Counted from the stretch's first letter, positions 51,558 to 60,511 are shown. The stretch is 64,000 nucleotides of DNA from Serratia proteamaculans_D (GCF_049959315.1 NZ_CP188201.1), one strand, 5' to 3'. Notes: a model not told the origin generated them from the letters alone. Translations and numbers: made by a program.

Positions 51558-52937
51558 ATGAATTTGAGTCAACGGCCAGAGTTGGTGGTCAGGGGCAACC
51601 TGGTGGATGCTGAGCGGGTGACCCCTGACGGCTGGCTGGCGATCGCCGGCGGTAAAATCATTGGCAGCGGCAGCGGGCAGGCCCCCGAGGCTGCACAGGT
51701 GCTCGACGCCGGCGGCAAGTGGATCCTGCCGGGGGTGATTGATGGGCAGGTGCATTCGGGTAGCCAGGCCAATCAGGAAGGCCTGGGCTGGGCATCGCGC
51801 GCGGCGGCGGCGGGCGGCATTACGGTGATGGTCGATATGCCCTATGACGATCCGCAGCCGGTGGCTTGCCGCGCCCTGCTGGAGGCCAAAATTGCCGAGG
51901 TAGAGCGTGACTGCCATGTCGACGTGGCGCTGTTCGGCACCCTGAACCCCACCTACGGTTTTGACGCCGCTGCGGGTCTGATCGAGGGCGGGGTCTGCGC
52001 CTTCAAGTTTTCTACCTTTGAAGCCACGCCGGGCCGCTTCCCGCGGGTAGATGAAGACGATCTGATGCGCGCCTTTCAGCTGATCGCGCCGACCGGGCTG
52101 GCCTGTGCGGTACACAATCAGATGCAGGAACTGACGCGCAAGAATATCCAGCGGATGACCGAAGCGGGTGACACCGGTTGGGATGCCTTTATGCGCGCCC
52201 ACACGCCGTTGATCGAGAATCTGGCGACGGCGCTGATTTATGAGATGGGGGCGGAAAGCGGCGCGCGTGCCCATGCGGTTCACGTTTCCACCTCACGCGG
52301 TTTTGAGCTGTACCGCATGTATCAGCAAGCCGGCTATCCGGTCAGCATTGAGACCTGCGTGCAATATTTGATGCTGAACCACGAACAGCACACGCGCCAG
52401 TTTGGTGCCAAGACCAAGCACTACCCGCCGATCCGCCCGAAAGCCGAAACCGAATTGCTGTGGAGCCATATTGCACAGGGCAACTGCACTTTTGTTTCTT
52501 CCGACCACGTCAGCTGGGGGCTTGAACGCAAAGGGGATGCTAACGTGTTCAAAAATGCCTCCGGCGGACCGGGGCTGGAGACGTTGTTACCGGCCCTGTG
52601 GACCGGGTGCGAGCAACATGGCATTGCGCCGACCACCGTGGCGCAATTGCTGTGTCGTAATCCGGCACGCCATTTTTTGCTCGACGATCGTAAAGGGAGC
52701 TTTGATATCGGTATGGATGCCGACTTCGTTATTTTGAAACCTGAGCATTACCGCTTTGATCCGGCCAATAGCCTGTCGGCGGTGAAGTGGAGCGCCTTTG
52801 AGGGGATGGAGTTCAGCGTGCGGGTGGAAACCACCTATTGTCGCGGCCAGGCAGTATTCGCCAACGGCCAGATTGTTAATTCGCCGGGTGCCGGCCAGTT
52901 TCTGCGCCCGCATGCCGCTCAAGGGGAAGGCCAATGA
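51558..52937 (+). CDS. Cyclic amidohydrolase, probable hydantoin-5-propionate hydrolase
   Basis: A 459-residue dihydropyrimidinase/allantoinase-type enzyme. Metal-site residues can be placed at almost the same numbers as in E. coli allantoinase: the carbamylated Lys150 (AFKFSTF), His186 (AVHNQM), His242 (AVHVST) and Asp316 (SSDHVSW). The first pair, normally HxH, is Gln64-x-His66 (IDGQVHSG). The likely reaction is opening of a hydantoin ring. AAGGGGAGG precedes the ATG and the next gene overlaps by four bases. Confidence 0.8.
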   Translation: MNLSQRPELVVRGNLVDAERVTPDGWLAIAGGKIIGSGSGQAPEAAQVLDAGGKWILPGVIDGQVHSGSQANQEGLGWASRAAAAGGITVMVDMPYDDPQPVACRALLEAKIAEVERDCHVDVALFGTLNPTYGFDAAAGLIEGGVCAFKFSTFEATPGRFPRVDEDDLMRAFQLIAPTGLACAVHNQMQELTRKNIQRMTEAGDTGWDAFMRAHTPLIENLATALIYEMGAESGARAHAVHVSTSRGFELYRMYQQAGYPVSIETCVQYLMLNHEQHTRQFGAKTKHYPPIRPKAETELLWSHIAQGNCTFVSSDHVSWGLERKGDANVFKNASGGPGLETLLPALWTGCEQHGIAPTTVAQLLCRNPARHFLLDDRKGSFDIGMDADFVILKPEHYRFDPANSLSAVKWSAFEGMEFSVRVETTYCRGQAVFANGQIVNSPGAGQFLRPHAAQGEGQ

Positions 52938-54184
52938 CCGAATTAATTAATAGTGAGCGTTTGTGGGCCAGGGTTAATCATCTGGCGCAGATGACGCTGC
53001 CGGAGGTGCCCTGGACGCGTCGTGCCTTTACGCCGTTGTTCAGCGAAGCGCGTCTGTGGCTGGCGGAGCAAATGAAGCAGGCCGGGCTGACGGTGACGCT
53101 GGACGAGGGGGGCAATCTGATCGGACGCCGCGCCGGGCTGCGCCAGGATTTGGCCCCGATTGTTACCGGTTCGCATTGCGATACCGTGGTCGGCGGCGGC
53201 CGCTATGACGGCATTATCGGCGTGCTGGCGGGTATCGAGATCGCCCACTGCCTGCATCAGCAGGCGATCAGTTTGCAGCATCCGTTTGAGGTGATCGATT
53301 TTCTGTCCGAGGAGCCGAGCGATTACGGTATTTCTTGCGTCGGCAGCCGGGCGCTTTGTGGTGAACTGGACAGCGGCATGCTGGCGGCGAAGAACGCGCA
53401 GAGTGAAACGCTGGCGGCAGCGATGACGCGAATTGGTGCTCAACCGGAAAAACTGAACCAGCCACTGCGCTTGTCCGGTGGCACCGCCGCTTACGTTGAG
53501 TTGCATATCGAACAGGGACCGGTGCTGGAGCGCCAGCAATTGCCGATTGGCGTGGTGACGCACATTGTCGGCATTCGACGGGTGCTGGTGACGGTGATTG
53601 GCCAGCCGGATCACTCCGGCACCACGCCAATGGATATTCGTCGCGATGCTCTGGTGGGGGCGGCACAGGTGATCGAACAGGCGCATGCGGCAGCGTCGCA
53701 GCAAAGTGGTAATCCGCATTATGTTGTGGCGACCGTGGGGCGGATTGCCATGACGCCCAATGTGCCCAACGCGGTACCGGGCCGGGTGGAATTGATGCTT
53801 GAGGTGCGCAGCGACAGCCAGCAGGTACTGGACAGTTTCCCCGAATTGTTGCTGGAAACCTGTTTGCCACGCTTGCAGAGTCTGGGGTTACAGGCGGAGT
53901 TGCAGCATGTCAGTCGGGCACGGCCCACGGCCTGCGCGGAAACGGTGATGCAGGCGATCGACGCTGCGGCGCAATTGCTCGGGCTGGCCAGCCGTCGGCT
54001 ACCGAGCGGTGCCGGGCATGACGCGGTGTATATGGCGCCCACCGGGCCGGTGGGGATGGTGTTTATTCCCTGCCTGAACGGGCGCAGCCATTGCCCGGAA
54101 GAGTCGATTACCGAGCAACAGTTGGCCGATGGTGCCAGGGTGCTGGCACAGGCGCTGATCAGTCTGGATCAGCAACTGGCGTAA
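52934..54184 (+). CDS. M20 amidohydrolase, probable N-carbamoyl-glutamate hydrolase
   Basis: A 416-residue zinc peptidase-like enzyme of the allantoate amidohydrolase/L-carbamoylase group. Metal ligands are visible in GSHCDTVVGGGRYDG (His and Asp), the SEEPSDYG segment (usually EEEGSRF), HIEQGPVLE and HCPEES near the C-terminus. The dimer domain occupies about residues 215-330. Paired by overlap with the ring-opening enzyme, it should remove the carbamoyl group, giving glutamate, CO2 and ammonia in the proposed route. Confidence 0.8.
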   Translation: MTELINSERLWARVNHLAQMTLPEVPWTRRAFTPLFSEARLWLAEQMKQAGLTVTLDEGGNLIGRRAGLRQDLAPIVTGSHCDTVVGGGRYDGIIGVLAGIEIAHCLHQQAISLQHPFEVIDFLSEEPSDYGISCVGSRALCGELDSGMLAAKNAQSETLAAAMTRIGAQPEKLNQPLRLSGGTAAYVELHIEQGPVLERQQLPIGVVTHIVGIRRVLVTVIGQPDHSGTTPMDIRRDALVGAAQVIEQAHAAASQQSGNPHYVVATVGRIAMTPNVPNAVPGRVELMLEVRSDSQQVLDSFPELLLETCLPRLQSLGLQAELQHVSRARPTACAETVMQAIDAAAQLLGLASRRLPSGAGHDAVYMAPTGPVGMVFIPCLNGRSHCPEESITEQQLADGARVLAQALISLDQQLA

Positions 54185-54206
54185 AAAAGGGGCCGATTGG
54201 CCCCTT
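54183..54206 (-). terminator. Terminator between carbamoylase and pckA genes
   Basis: Perfect stem AAGGGGCC / GGCCCCTT with a GATT loop. On the minus strand it is followed by a T-run (the A6 at 54183-54188), so it best serves leftward transcription from pckA, but it can also end the carbamoylase message. Confidence 0.8.
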
Positions 54207-54224
54207 GAGTGCTGAAAACCTGCT

Positions 54225-54284
54225 GTAGGGGACGAACATGTTCATCCCAATACGCAAGTGGGCGCAGCATGCGGCGCCCCTACC
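54225..54284. repeat. Palindromic dispersed repeat, full copy 3
   Basis: Sixty bases from GTAGGGG to CCCCTACC with the ACGAACATGTTCATCC left palindrome and the GGGCGC-AGCATGCG-GCGCCC right palindrome, closely matching the element at 13302-13376 but with a shorter centre. Confidence 0.85.
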
Positions 54285-54308
54285 ATTTAACCACCAGCTC
54301 TTGCAGTC

Positions 54309-55928
54309 TTAAAGTTTAGGGCCGGCGCTGACCAGCTTTTCACCCGCCGGTGTCACGGTGTATTTGGCAAAGTTATCGATAAAGCGCTGTGCCAGATCCT
54401 GTGCTTTCTCCTGCCACAGCGATTCGTCCGCGTAGGTTTTACGCGGGTCGAGGATGGAAGGGTCAACTCCCGGCAGCGCGGTCGGGACTTCCAGGCCAAA
54501 GATCGGCAGGGTAAAGGTCTCGGCGTGTTCAATCTCCCCGTTCAAAATGGCGTCGATGATGCCGCGCGTTTCCTTAATGGAAATACGCTTGCCGCTGCCG
54601 TTCCAACCGGTATTCACCAGATAGGCCTGCGCTCCGGCCGCTTCCATTCGTTTCACCAGCACCTCGGCGTACTGCGTCGGGTGCAGCGTCAGGAACGCGG
54701 CGCCGAAACAGGCGGAGAAGGTTGGGGTTGGCGTGGTGATGCCGCGCTCGGTACCGGCCAGCTTGGCGGTAAAGCCTGACAGGAAGTGGTACTGAGTCTG
54801 TTCAGGCGTCAGGCGGGATACCGGAGGCAACACCCCGAAAGCATCGGCGGTCAGGAAGATGATTTTCTTCGCATGGCCCGCTTTGGACACTGGCTTGACG
54901 ATGTTATCGATATGCTCAATCGGGTAGGAAACGCGGGTGTTTTCAGTCTTGCCGGCATCATCAAAATCAATGCTGCCGTCGGCCAGCACCTGTACGTTTT
55001 CCAACAGCGCGTTGCGACGGATGGCCTGATAGATCTCAGGTTCTGCCTGTGGCGACAGCTTGATGGTCTTGGCGTAGCAGCCGCCTTCAAAGTTGAACAC
55101 GCCGTCATGATCCCAGCCGTGTTCGTCATCGCCGATCAACTGACGCTTGGGATCGGTGGAAAGGGTGGTTTTACCGGTGCCGGACAGGCCAAAGAACACC
55201 GCCACGTCACCCTGTTCGCCGACGTTGGCCGAACAGTGCATCGAGGCAATACCCTGCAGCGGCAGCAGGTAGTTCATAATCGAGAACAAGCCCTTCTTCA
55301 TTTCGCCGCCGTACCAGGTGCCGCCGATCAGCTGGATACGCTCGGTCAGGTTAAAGGCAACGAAGTTTTCTGAATGCAGCCCCTGCTGTTGCCAGTCCGG
55401 GTTGGTGCATTTGGCCCCGTTCATCACCACGAAGTCCGGTTCGAAATTCTGCAGTTCTTCATCCGTCGGGCGGATAAACATGTTTTTGACAAAGTGCGCC
55501 TGCCAGGCCACTTCGGTAATGAAACGCACCTTCAGGCGGGTGTCGGCATTGGCGCCGCAGAAGGCGTCCACCACAAACAGACGCTTGCCGGAAAGCTGGT
55601 TACCCACCAGCGTTTTCAGATGCTGCCAGACTTCTGGCGACAGCGGTTGGTTGTCGTTTTTGCCGGTGCCGTTATCGGACCACCAGACGGTATCGCGCGT
55701 GGTGTCGTCACGCACAATGTATTTATCTTTCGGTGAACGTCCGGTGAATTCACCGGTATCGACGTTGACCGCTCCCAGTTGGGTCAGCGTACCGCGCTCC
55801 AGTGCGGGCAGGTCGGCACGGGTTTCCTCGGTAAACAGTTGCTCGTAGCTTGGATTATGGACGATTTCGGTAGCCTGATGGATGCCGTAACGGGCCAGTG
55901 TTTGTGGGGTAATCGCGATTGAAGACAT
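54309..55928 (-). CDS. pckA: Phosphoenolpyruvate carboxykinase (ATP)
   Basis: A 539-residue enzyme making phosphoenolpyruvate from oxaloacetate and ATP, the entry to gluconeogenesis. The P-loop GLSGTGKTTLS (about residues 247-257), the metal-binding GTWYGGEMKKG and the NTGWNGSGK ribose/adenine region are as in E. coli PckA, with one residue less in length. It is monocistronic, and supplies gluconeogenic growth on the amino acids and acids handled by its neighbours. Confidence 0.97.
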   Translation of the reverse strand: MSSIAITPQTLARYGIHQATEIVHNPSYEQLFTEETRADLPALERGTLTQLGAVNVDTGEFTGRSPKDKYIVRDDTTRDTVWWSDNGTGKNDNQPLSPEVWQHLKTLVGNQLSGKRLFVVDAFCGANADTRLKVRFITEVAWQAHFVKNMFIRPTDEELQNFEPDFVVMNGAKCTNPDWQQQGLHSENFVAFNLTERIQLIGGTWYGGEMKKGLFSIMNYLLPLQGIASMHCSANVGEQGDVAVFFGLSGTGKTTLSTDPKRQLIGDDEHGWDHDGVFNFEGGCYAKTIKLSPQAEPEIYQAIRRNALLENVQVLADGSIDFDDAGKTENTRVSYPIEHIDNIVKPVSKAGHAKKIIFLTADAFGVLPPVSRLTPEQTQYHFLSGFTAKLAGTERGITTPTPTFSACFGAAFLTLHPTQYAEVLVKRMEAAGAQAYLVNTGWNGSGKRISIKETRGIIDAILNGEIEHAETFTLPIFGLEVPTALPGVDPSILDPRKTYADESLWQEKAQDLAQRFIDNFAKYTVTPAGEKLVSAGPKL

Positions 55929-56419
55929 ATCCTACTTCCTTATTAGTTCTATGCCTGCAGACTTTCGGCCTGTCGCGCTGGTGGCGACAATCTGAAAGCC
56001 ATGGGGCATATATTATTGCCTGTTTTCTACACGGTGCCGCGTGCAGGAGCAGGTTCGGGTACAGCTGACCGGATTCAGCTAATTACCGCTCCGGTTCTCA
56101 TTAATAAACGCACGGATTTTTACTTCCATCTATAGCATAGCAGCGAATTCAAACCTGATTATTTTAATTACAAAACGCTGACGATAATTAATTAAAACCA
56201 ACATCTGTGGAAGCTCACAATATTGGATTAATAAGGCGGAATTTAGTTTAGTGTTTTTATTTTTTATCATATCGTCATGGCTGTCTACTATTTTCATTCA
56301 TTATAAATAATAAAATCTCTCAGCGTGTTTATGATGTAAAAGCTTTTTAACCGTTTAAATTATTTCATAAAACGTTGGGCGATCCGCTCCGTACTGAACA
56401 CTTGTCAGCAGGGTGAACA
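55929..56419. promoter_or_regulatory. Divergent region between pckA and the 2-HCT transporter
   Basis: About 490 bases, A/T rich from 56100 onwards, with no supported gene. It must hold the promoters of both genes. I see no clean CRP or CitB site that I would defend. Confidence 0.45.
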
Positions 56420-57763
56420 ATGAAACAGATAAATGCAGAAATGGCCTGTGAGAAAGAGGCGTTGCCGCCTGATTCATCAGGGGTGATTAACCAAATCCGA
56501 CAAATGAATATTGGTGCCGTGCCGGTGGCGTTGTTTATCACCATTTGTGCCATTGTTACCGTGTCGGCCTATGCCAATTTTTTACCCAAGAATATGATCG
56601 GTGGCCTGGCGGTAATTATGACGCTGGGTTTCGCATTGGCGCATTTGGGCAAAAGCATTCCGGTGCTGCGTGATATCGGTGGCCCGGCCATTCTGTGCCT
56701 TATGGTGCCTTCGGTACTGGTCTATTTTAATTTCTTCCAGCCGAACGTGATGGGTACCGTCCATCTGCTGATGAAAGACGCCAACCTGCTGTATTTTGTT
56801 ATCGCCAGCCTGGTGGTCGGCAGCATTCTTGGCATGAATCGGGTGATCCTGATCCAGGGCATGATCCGCATGTTCGTGCCTTTGGTGGTCGGCACGGTGA
56901 CGGCGGTGGTGACCGGGTTGCTGGTGGGCAAACTGTTTGGGTTTACCTTCTACCACACCTTCTTCTTTATCATTGTGCCGATTATCGGTGGCGGTATCGG
57001 CGAGGGCATATTGCCGCTGTCGCTGGCCTATTCAGCGATCCTGGGATCGACGCCGGATGTGTATGTGGCGCAACTGGCCCCGGCGGCGGTACTGGGCAAT
57101 ATCTTCGCCATTGTGGCTGCTGGCGTATTGGCCCGCCTGGGGATGAAACGCAAGGCGCTGAGCGGTGACGGCATGCTGATCCGTTCGGCGCAGGACAACG
57201 CGGTGTTTGCTATCAAGGAAAGCACCGGCAACGTTGATTTCCAGCTGATGGGCGGCGGGCTACTGGTGATTTGCGCGTTCTTTATCGTTGGCGGGTTGTT
57301 CGAACACATCGTCCATATTCCCGGCCCGGTGCTGATGATTCTGTTTGCGGTACTGTGCAAATATTGCCGGGTGATCCCAACTTCAATGGAAACTGGTGCG
57401 CACAGTTTTTATAAGTTTGTTTCAACCGCGCTGGTGTGGCCGCTGATGATTGGTCTGGGCATGCTGTACGTGCCGTTGGAAAGCGTGGTGGCAGTGTTCT
57501 CGGTAGGCTATGTGGTGGTCTGTGGTTCGGTGGTGCTGTCGATGGGGCTGGTGAGCTTCCTGATTGCGCCTTACCTGAAAATGTATCCGGTTGAAGCGGC
57601 CATCGTTACCTGCTGCCACAGTGGGTTAGGTGGGACCGGTGACGTGGCGATCCTTTCCGCATCCAACCGTATGGGCTTGATGCCGTTCGCGCAAATCGCC
57701 ACGCGCATCGGCGGTGCGTCCACCGTGATTGGCGCCACGCTATTGTTGGGTTGGTTAATCTGA
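56420..57763 (+). CDS. 2-hydroxycarboxylate transporter (CitS/CimH family)
   Basis: A 447-residue membrane protein with about 11 hydrophobic segments of the 2-HCT family, which carries citrate, malate or lactate with Na+ or H+. The two reentrant GG motifs of the family appear as GGGIGEGILPLSLAYS (about residue 190) and CCHSGLGGTGDVAILSASNRM near the C-terminus. Which acid it prefers cannot be told. It is monocistronic with a terminator after it. Confidence 0.9.
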   Translation: MKQINAEMACEKEALPPDSSGVINQIRQMNIGAVPVALFITICAIVTVSAYANFLPKNMIGGLAVIMTLGFALAHLGKSIPVLRDIGGPAILCLMVPSVLVYFNFFQPNVMGTVHLLMKDANLLYFVIASLVVGSILGMNRVILIQGMIRMFVPLVVGTVTAVVTGLLVGKLFGFTFYHTFFFIIVPIIGGGIGEGILPLSLAYSAILGSTPDVYVAQLAPAAVLGNIFAIVAAGVLARLGMKRKALSGDGMLIRSAQDNAVFAIKESTGNVDFQLMGGGLLVICAFFIVGGLFEHIVHIPGPVLMILFAVLCKYCRVIPTSMETGAHSFYKFVSTALVWPLMIGLGMLYVPLESVVAVFSVGYVVVCGSVVLSMGLVSFLIAPYLKMYPVEAAIVTCCHSGLGGTGDVAILSASNRMGLMPFAQIATRIGGASTVIGATLLLGWLI

Positions 57764-57783
57764 GGCCAGATTAAATTATGGAT

Positions 57784-57810
57784 ACCGGGGTGAATGGCCC
57801 CGGTTTTTTT
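57784..57810 (+). terminator. Terminator after the 2-HCT gene
   Basis: Stem ACCGGGG / CCCCGGT, 7-base loop, followed by seven T residues. Confidence 0.92.
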
Positions 57811-58069
57811 ATTTTGCTACTGACTAATAATAAGCACTCAAACAGGTTTGAAATTGACGAAATTATTTTTTATCAGATAATTCTGTATTTTAATCAAAAG
57901 TGGCTATTCTTTTATTTAAGGGATTATCGTTCTCATTAAGAGTGCTCATGGAGGGCGCCAGCCGCATTACCGAAATCCCCGTATTTATCCAGCACCGGAC
58001 CACGGCCATTAAGGCCATCCGTCAGTGACGCCTTCGGCACACTGAAATGACAAATATGGAGATACAAGT

Positions 58070-59500
58070 ATGTCATCAAATAATCAATCGGCTAACGCCT
58101 CCGCTGAAGCTATCAGCGTATTGGCCCTGCAGGGCGCTTATAAACCTGATAGCGATCCGCTGCTGAATGTGATTCATCCCTCAAAAAGCTTTGAGAATGC
58201 CGGGCTGGAACTGATCCGCGGCGACCGGAGCTGGCACGACAAAGGCGTGACCGACACCGCGGTTAACCTGAGTTACAGCTTTTGGGAACAGGCACCGGGC
58301 AATATGTCGAGCATGGCAATCAGTGGGTTCAGCAGCTTTAATCAGCAGCAACGCGAACAGGCGAAACTCTCACTGCAATCCTGGTCAGATGTTGCCAATA
58401 TCACCTTTACCGAAACCAGCGATACTCAAAGCGCCAATATTAAATTTGGCCTGTTCGATGTTAGCTCGCGCGGTTCTTATGCTTTCGCTTATAACCCGGA
58501 TACTTCTGCCTCGGTGGCGGGGCAGACCTGGTATAACGCCAAAAGTAATGTATTCGCCAATGACCTGATCCACGAAAATGAATATGGCCGCCAGACGTTA
58601 ACCCATGAAATTGGTCATGCGCTGGGGTTGCAGCACCCTGGGGATTACAATGCCGCTCCAGGGGTGAGCATCACTTACAACAAGGACGCGACCTACTTTG
58701 AGGACAGTCGCGCCCACAGTGTGATGAGTTACTTCAGCGAGAGCAGCACGGGCCAGGATTTTCAGGGCGCTTACTCTTCCGCACCCTTGTTAAATGACAT
58801 TACGGCCATTCAGCATTTCTATGGCGCCAACATGACCACCCGCAGCGGGGATACAACCTACGGTTTTAACTCCAATACCGATCGCGATTTCCTCACCGCC
58901 ACCGGCGCTCAGGACAAAATCGTGTTTAGCGCCTGGGATGCCGGTGGCACCGATACCTTCGATTTCTCCGGCTTTAGCCAAAATCAGCGTATTAACCTCA
59001 ACGAGCAATCTTTCTCCGACGTGGGGGGGCTGAAGGGCAACGTTTCTATTGCTGCCGGCGTGACTATCGAAAACGCTTTTGGCGGTGCCGGAAACGATGT
59101 GCTGATCGGTAACCACACCAATAACATTTTGCTGGGCGGCGACGGGGACGACATTTTGTACGGTGGTGGCGAGTCGGATCATCTGTTTGGGAATGGGGGC
59201 AAAGACACCTTCGTTTATTTCGCTGCCAACGAGTCACGCGCTGATGCGCCGGACTGGATCGTCGATTTTGTCAGTGGTGAGGATAAAATTGATTTGTCGC
59301 TGTTTAACACCGGCAGCAATAATGGCATCGAATTTGTCAGTCAGTTCAGCGGCAAGGCTGGTGAGGCAATGCTGAGCTACGACGCGCAGGCGCACGTCAG
59401 CGATTTAGCCATCAATCTGGGAGGTGGGTTTGACGCTAGCGATTTTCTGGTGAAAGTGGTGGGTCAGCCGCTGGAAACCAGTGATTTCGTGTTGGCCTGA
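58070..59500 (+). CDS. Serralysin-type metalloprotease
   Basis: A 476-residue secreted zinc protease of family M10B. The site HEIGHALGLQH has His179, Glu180, His183 and His189, and the Met-turn SVMSYF adds Tyr221. From about residue 340 come RTX calcium-binding nonapeptides (GGAGNDVL, GGDGDDIL, GNGGKD) and a C-terminal type I secretion signal ending DFVLA. There is no Sec signal, as expected; a short propeptide precedes the catalytic domain. No inhibitor or ABC exporter gene is adjacent, so export must rely on a system elsewhere. AATATGGAG gives a weak ribosome site. Confidence 0.95.
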   Translation: MSSNNQSANASAEAISVLALQGAYKPDSDPLLNVIHPSKSFENAGLELIRGDRSWHDKGVTDTAVNLSYSFWEQAPGNMSSMAISGFSSFNQQQREQAKLSLQSWSDVANITFTETSDTQSANIKFGLFDVSSRGSYAFAYNPDTSASVAGQTWYNAKSNVFANDLIHENEYGRQTLTHEIGHALGLQHPGDYNAAPGVSITYNKDATYFEDSRAHSVMSYFSESSTGQDFQGAYSSAPLLNDITAIQHFYGANMTTRSGDTTYGFNSNTDRDFLTATGAQDKIVFSAWDAGGTDTFDFSGFSQNQRINLNEQSFSDVGGLKGNVSIAAGVTIENAFGGAGNDVLIGNHTNNILLGGDGDDILYGGGESDHLFGNGGKDTFVYFAANESRADAPDWIVDFVSGEDKIDLSLFNTGSNNGIEFVSQFSGKAGEAMLSYDAQAHVSDLAINLGGGFDASDFLVKVVGQPLETSDFVLA

Positions 59501-59624
59501 GGCCAGATGGCAATAAAAAATCGGTATTATGAGGAAAAACCCGACAATTCCTATTAATTCCGTCATGTTAGCCTGACATAATTGCGTACAGAAGGCCGGG
59601 CTTGCATACCTCGGGCTTCTGCAG

Positions 59625-59651
59625 AATCGCCAACCTTTTCGGTTGGCGATT
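59625..59651. terminator. Hairpin after serralysin gene
   Basis: Perfect 11-bp stem AATCGCCAACC / GGTTGGCGATT with a TTTTC loop, then CATTTT. It lies between convergent genes and touches the stop of the minus-strand gene by one base. Confidence 0.75.
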
Positions 59652-59860
59652 CATTTTCCATCTTTCAGCATGTTGATCGCGGCACCAATCAGGATCCGGC
59701 GTTCAATATCGTGACAGTCGGCCAGTTGCTGCGTCAGGTGTTTCGCCAATGTTTCTACCGATAAAACCTCGCCACGATGGCGTAACTGCATCACGCTGTC
59801 GCCAATCAAGCGTGCCACTTCATCCCACACCGGTTTTATCTCCTGCTCCGAGAACATCAT
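59651..59860 (-). CDS. Small protein resembling YmgB/AriR connectors
   Basis: A 69-residue helical protein. The pattern IGDSVMQLRHRGEVLSVETLAKHL, then IERRILIGAAINML, resembles the YmgB/AriR family of small proteins that bind the Rcs phosphorelay and affect biofilm formation. The similarity is by eye and moderate. GAGGTAAGCG precedes two adjacent ATGs; either may be used. Convergent with the protease gene. Confidence 0.55.
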   Translation of the reverse strand: MMFSEQEIKPVWDEVARLIGDSVMQLRHRGEVLSVETLAKHLTQQLADCHDIERRILIGAAINMLKDGK

Positions 59861-60025
59861 CGCTTACCTCGGCTGGCTGATTTTTGGTCAATGTAGCAGT
59901 TGAGCCAGGGGTTCGCCACCGCACCGATCGCACAATATTAAAACAGGAAGCATAAAAAACAACCCATCAGTATTTCTTCTGGTTTTTTCACCCAATACTG
60001 ACAGTGTCGAAACTGTGGAGGGTGA

Positions 60026-60196
60026 ATGATGAAACTGATTGAACAACTGGCTGAGTACCATCGCCGGAGCCAGCCGGCAGAAGTGCCACATTGGCTGTGT
60101 CGTCTGTGGTTGCCGCAAGGGGAGGCGCGGATTGCCTATTTGCGTGAGCTGCTGGAGCCGGAAACCAAACAGCCCGCAGAGCGGGAACGGGGATAA
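60026..60196 (+). CDS. 56-residue protein of unknown function
   Basis: Starts with Met-Met-Lys behind GGAGGGTGA, a strong ribosome site, and ends at a TAA. It is rich in Glu, Arg and Leu with two Trp (HWLCRLWLPQGEARIAYL), no signal peptide. I do not recognise the family. The good start and even codon use argue that it is translated. Confidence 0.55.
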   Translation: MMKLIEQLAEYHRRSQPAEVPHWLCRLWLPQGEARIAYLRELLEPETKQPAERERG

Positions 60197-60226
60197 GGGG
60201 GAAGTCAGTGTCCGGCCGGACTGACG

Positions 60227-60364
60227 TTACTCGAGAATATCTTCGATCTCTTCGAGTACCTGATGACCCAGCTCAGTGGTGATCATCAATATACCGCAGA
60301 CCAAAATCACCAGCGCCAGTAGCAGTAAGGCGATCTGTACCCCGTTGCCGTTTCGTTTTGCCAT
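60227..60364 (-). CDS. Mini membrane protein 1 (45 residues)
   Basis: Reads MAKRNGNGVQIALLLLAL..., a single hydrophobic helix of about 20 residues after a short positive N-terminus, then an acidic C-terminal tail (EEIEDILE). CAGGGAG precedes the ATG. Positive-inside charge places the tail outside or in the periplasm. It is the last of three tiny minus-strand membrane genes. Confidence 0.6.
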   Translation of the reverse strand: MAKRNGNGVQIALLLLALVILVCGILMITTELGHQVLEEIEDILE

Positions 60365-60382
60365 CTGTTTTGCTCCCTGCCA

Positions 60383-60490
60383 TTAGCCAAAGACTATCGC
60401 CGCCCAGCGCAATAACAGCAGGGCGAGACAGATCAGCAACAGTATCAAAAACATCTTCCAGTGCTTGGTACGCATGCGTTTGGTTGCCAA
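60383..60490 (-). CDS. Mini membrane protein 2 (35 residues)
   Basis: Starts at a TTG with AGGAGG at ideal spacing; reads MATKRMRTKHWKMFLILL... with five basic residues, then one hydrophobic helix to the end. It resembles the short DUF2633-type proteins in charge pattern only. Spaced 18 bases from the next gene. Confidence 0.55.
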   Translation of the reverse strand: MATKRMRTKHWKMFLILLLICLALLLLRWAAIVFG

Positions 60491-60511
60491 TGTGACCTCC
60501 TGTTTTGCCGA

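Noticed and set aside
51558..54184. An allantoin pathway (allantoinase plus allantoate amidohydrolase)
   Set aside because: The families fit, but no other ureide gene is present, the first metal His is Gln, and the shared regulator box ties the pair to the DUF917-urocanase-like operon.
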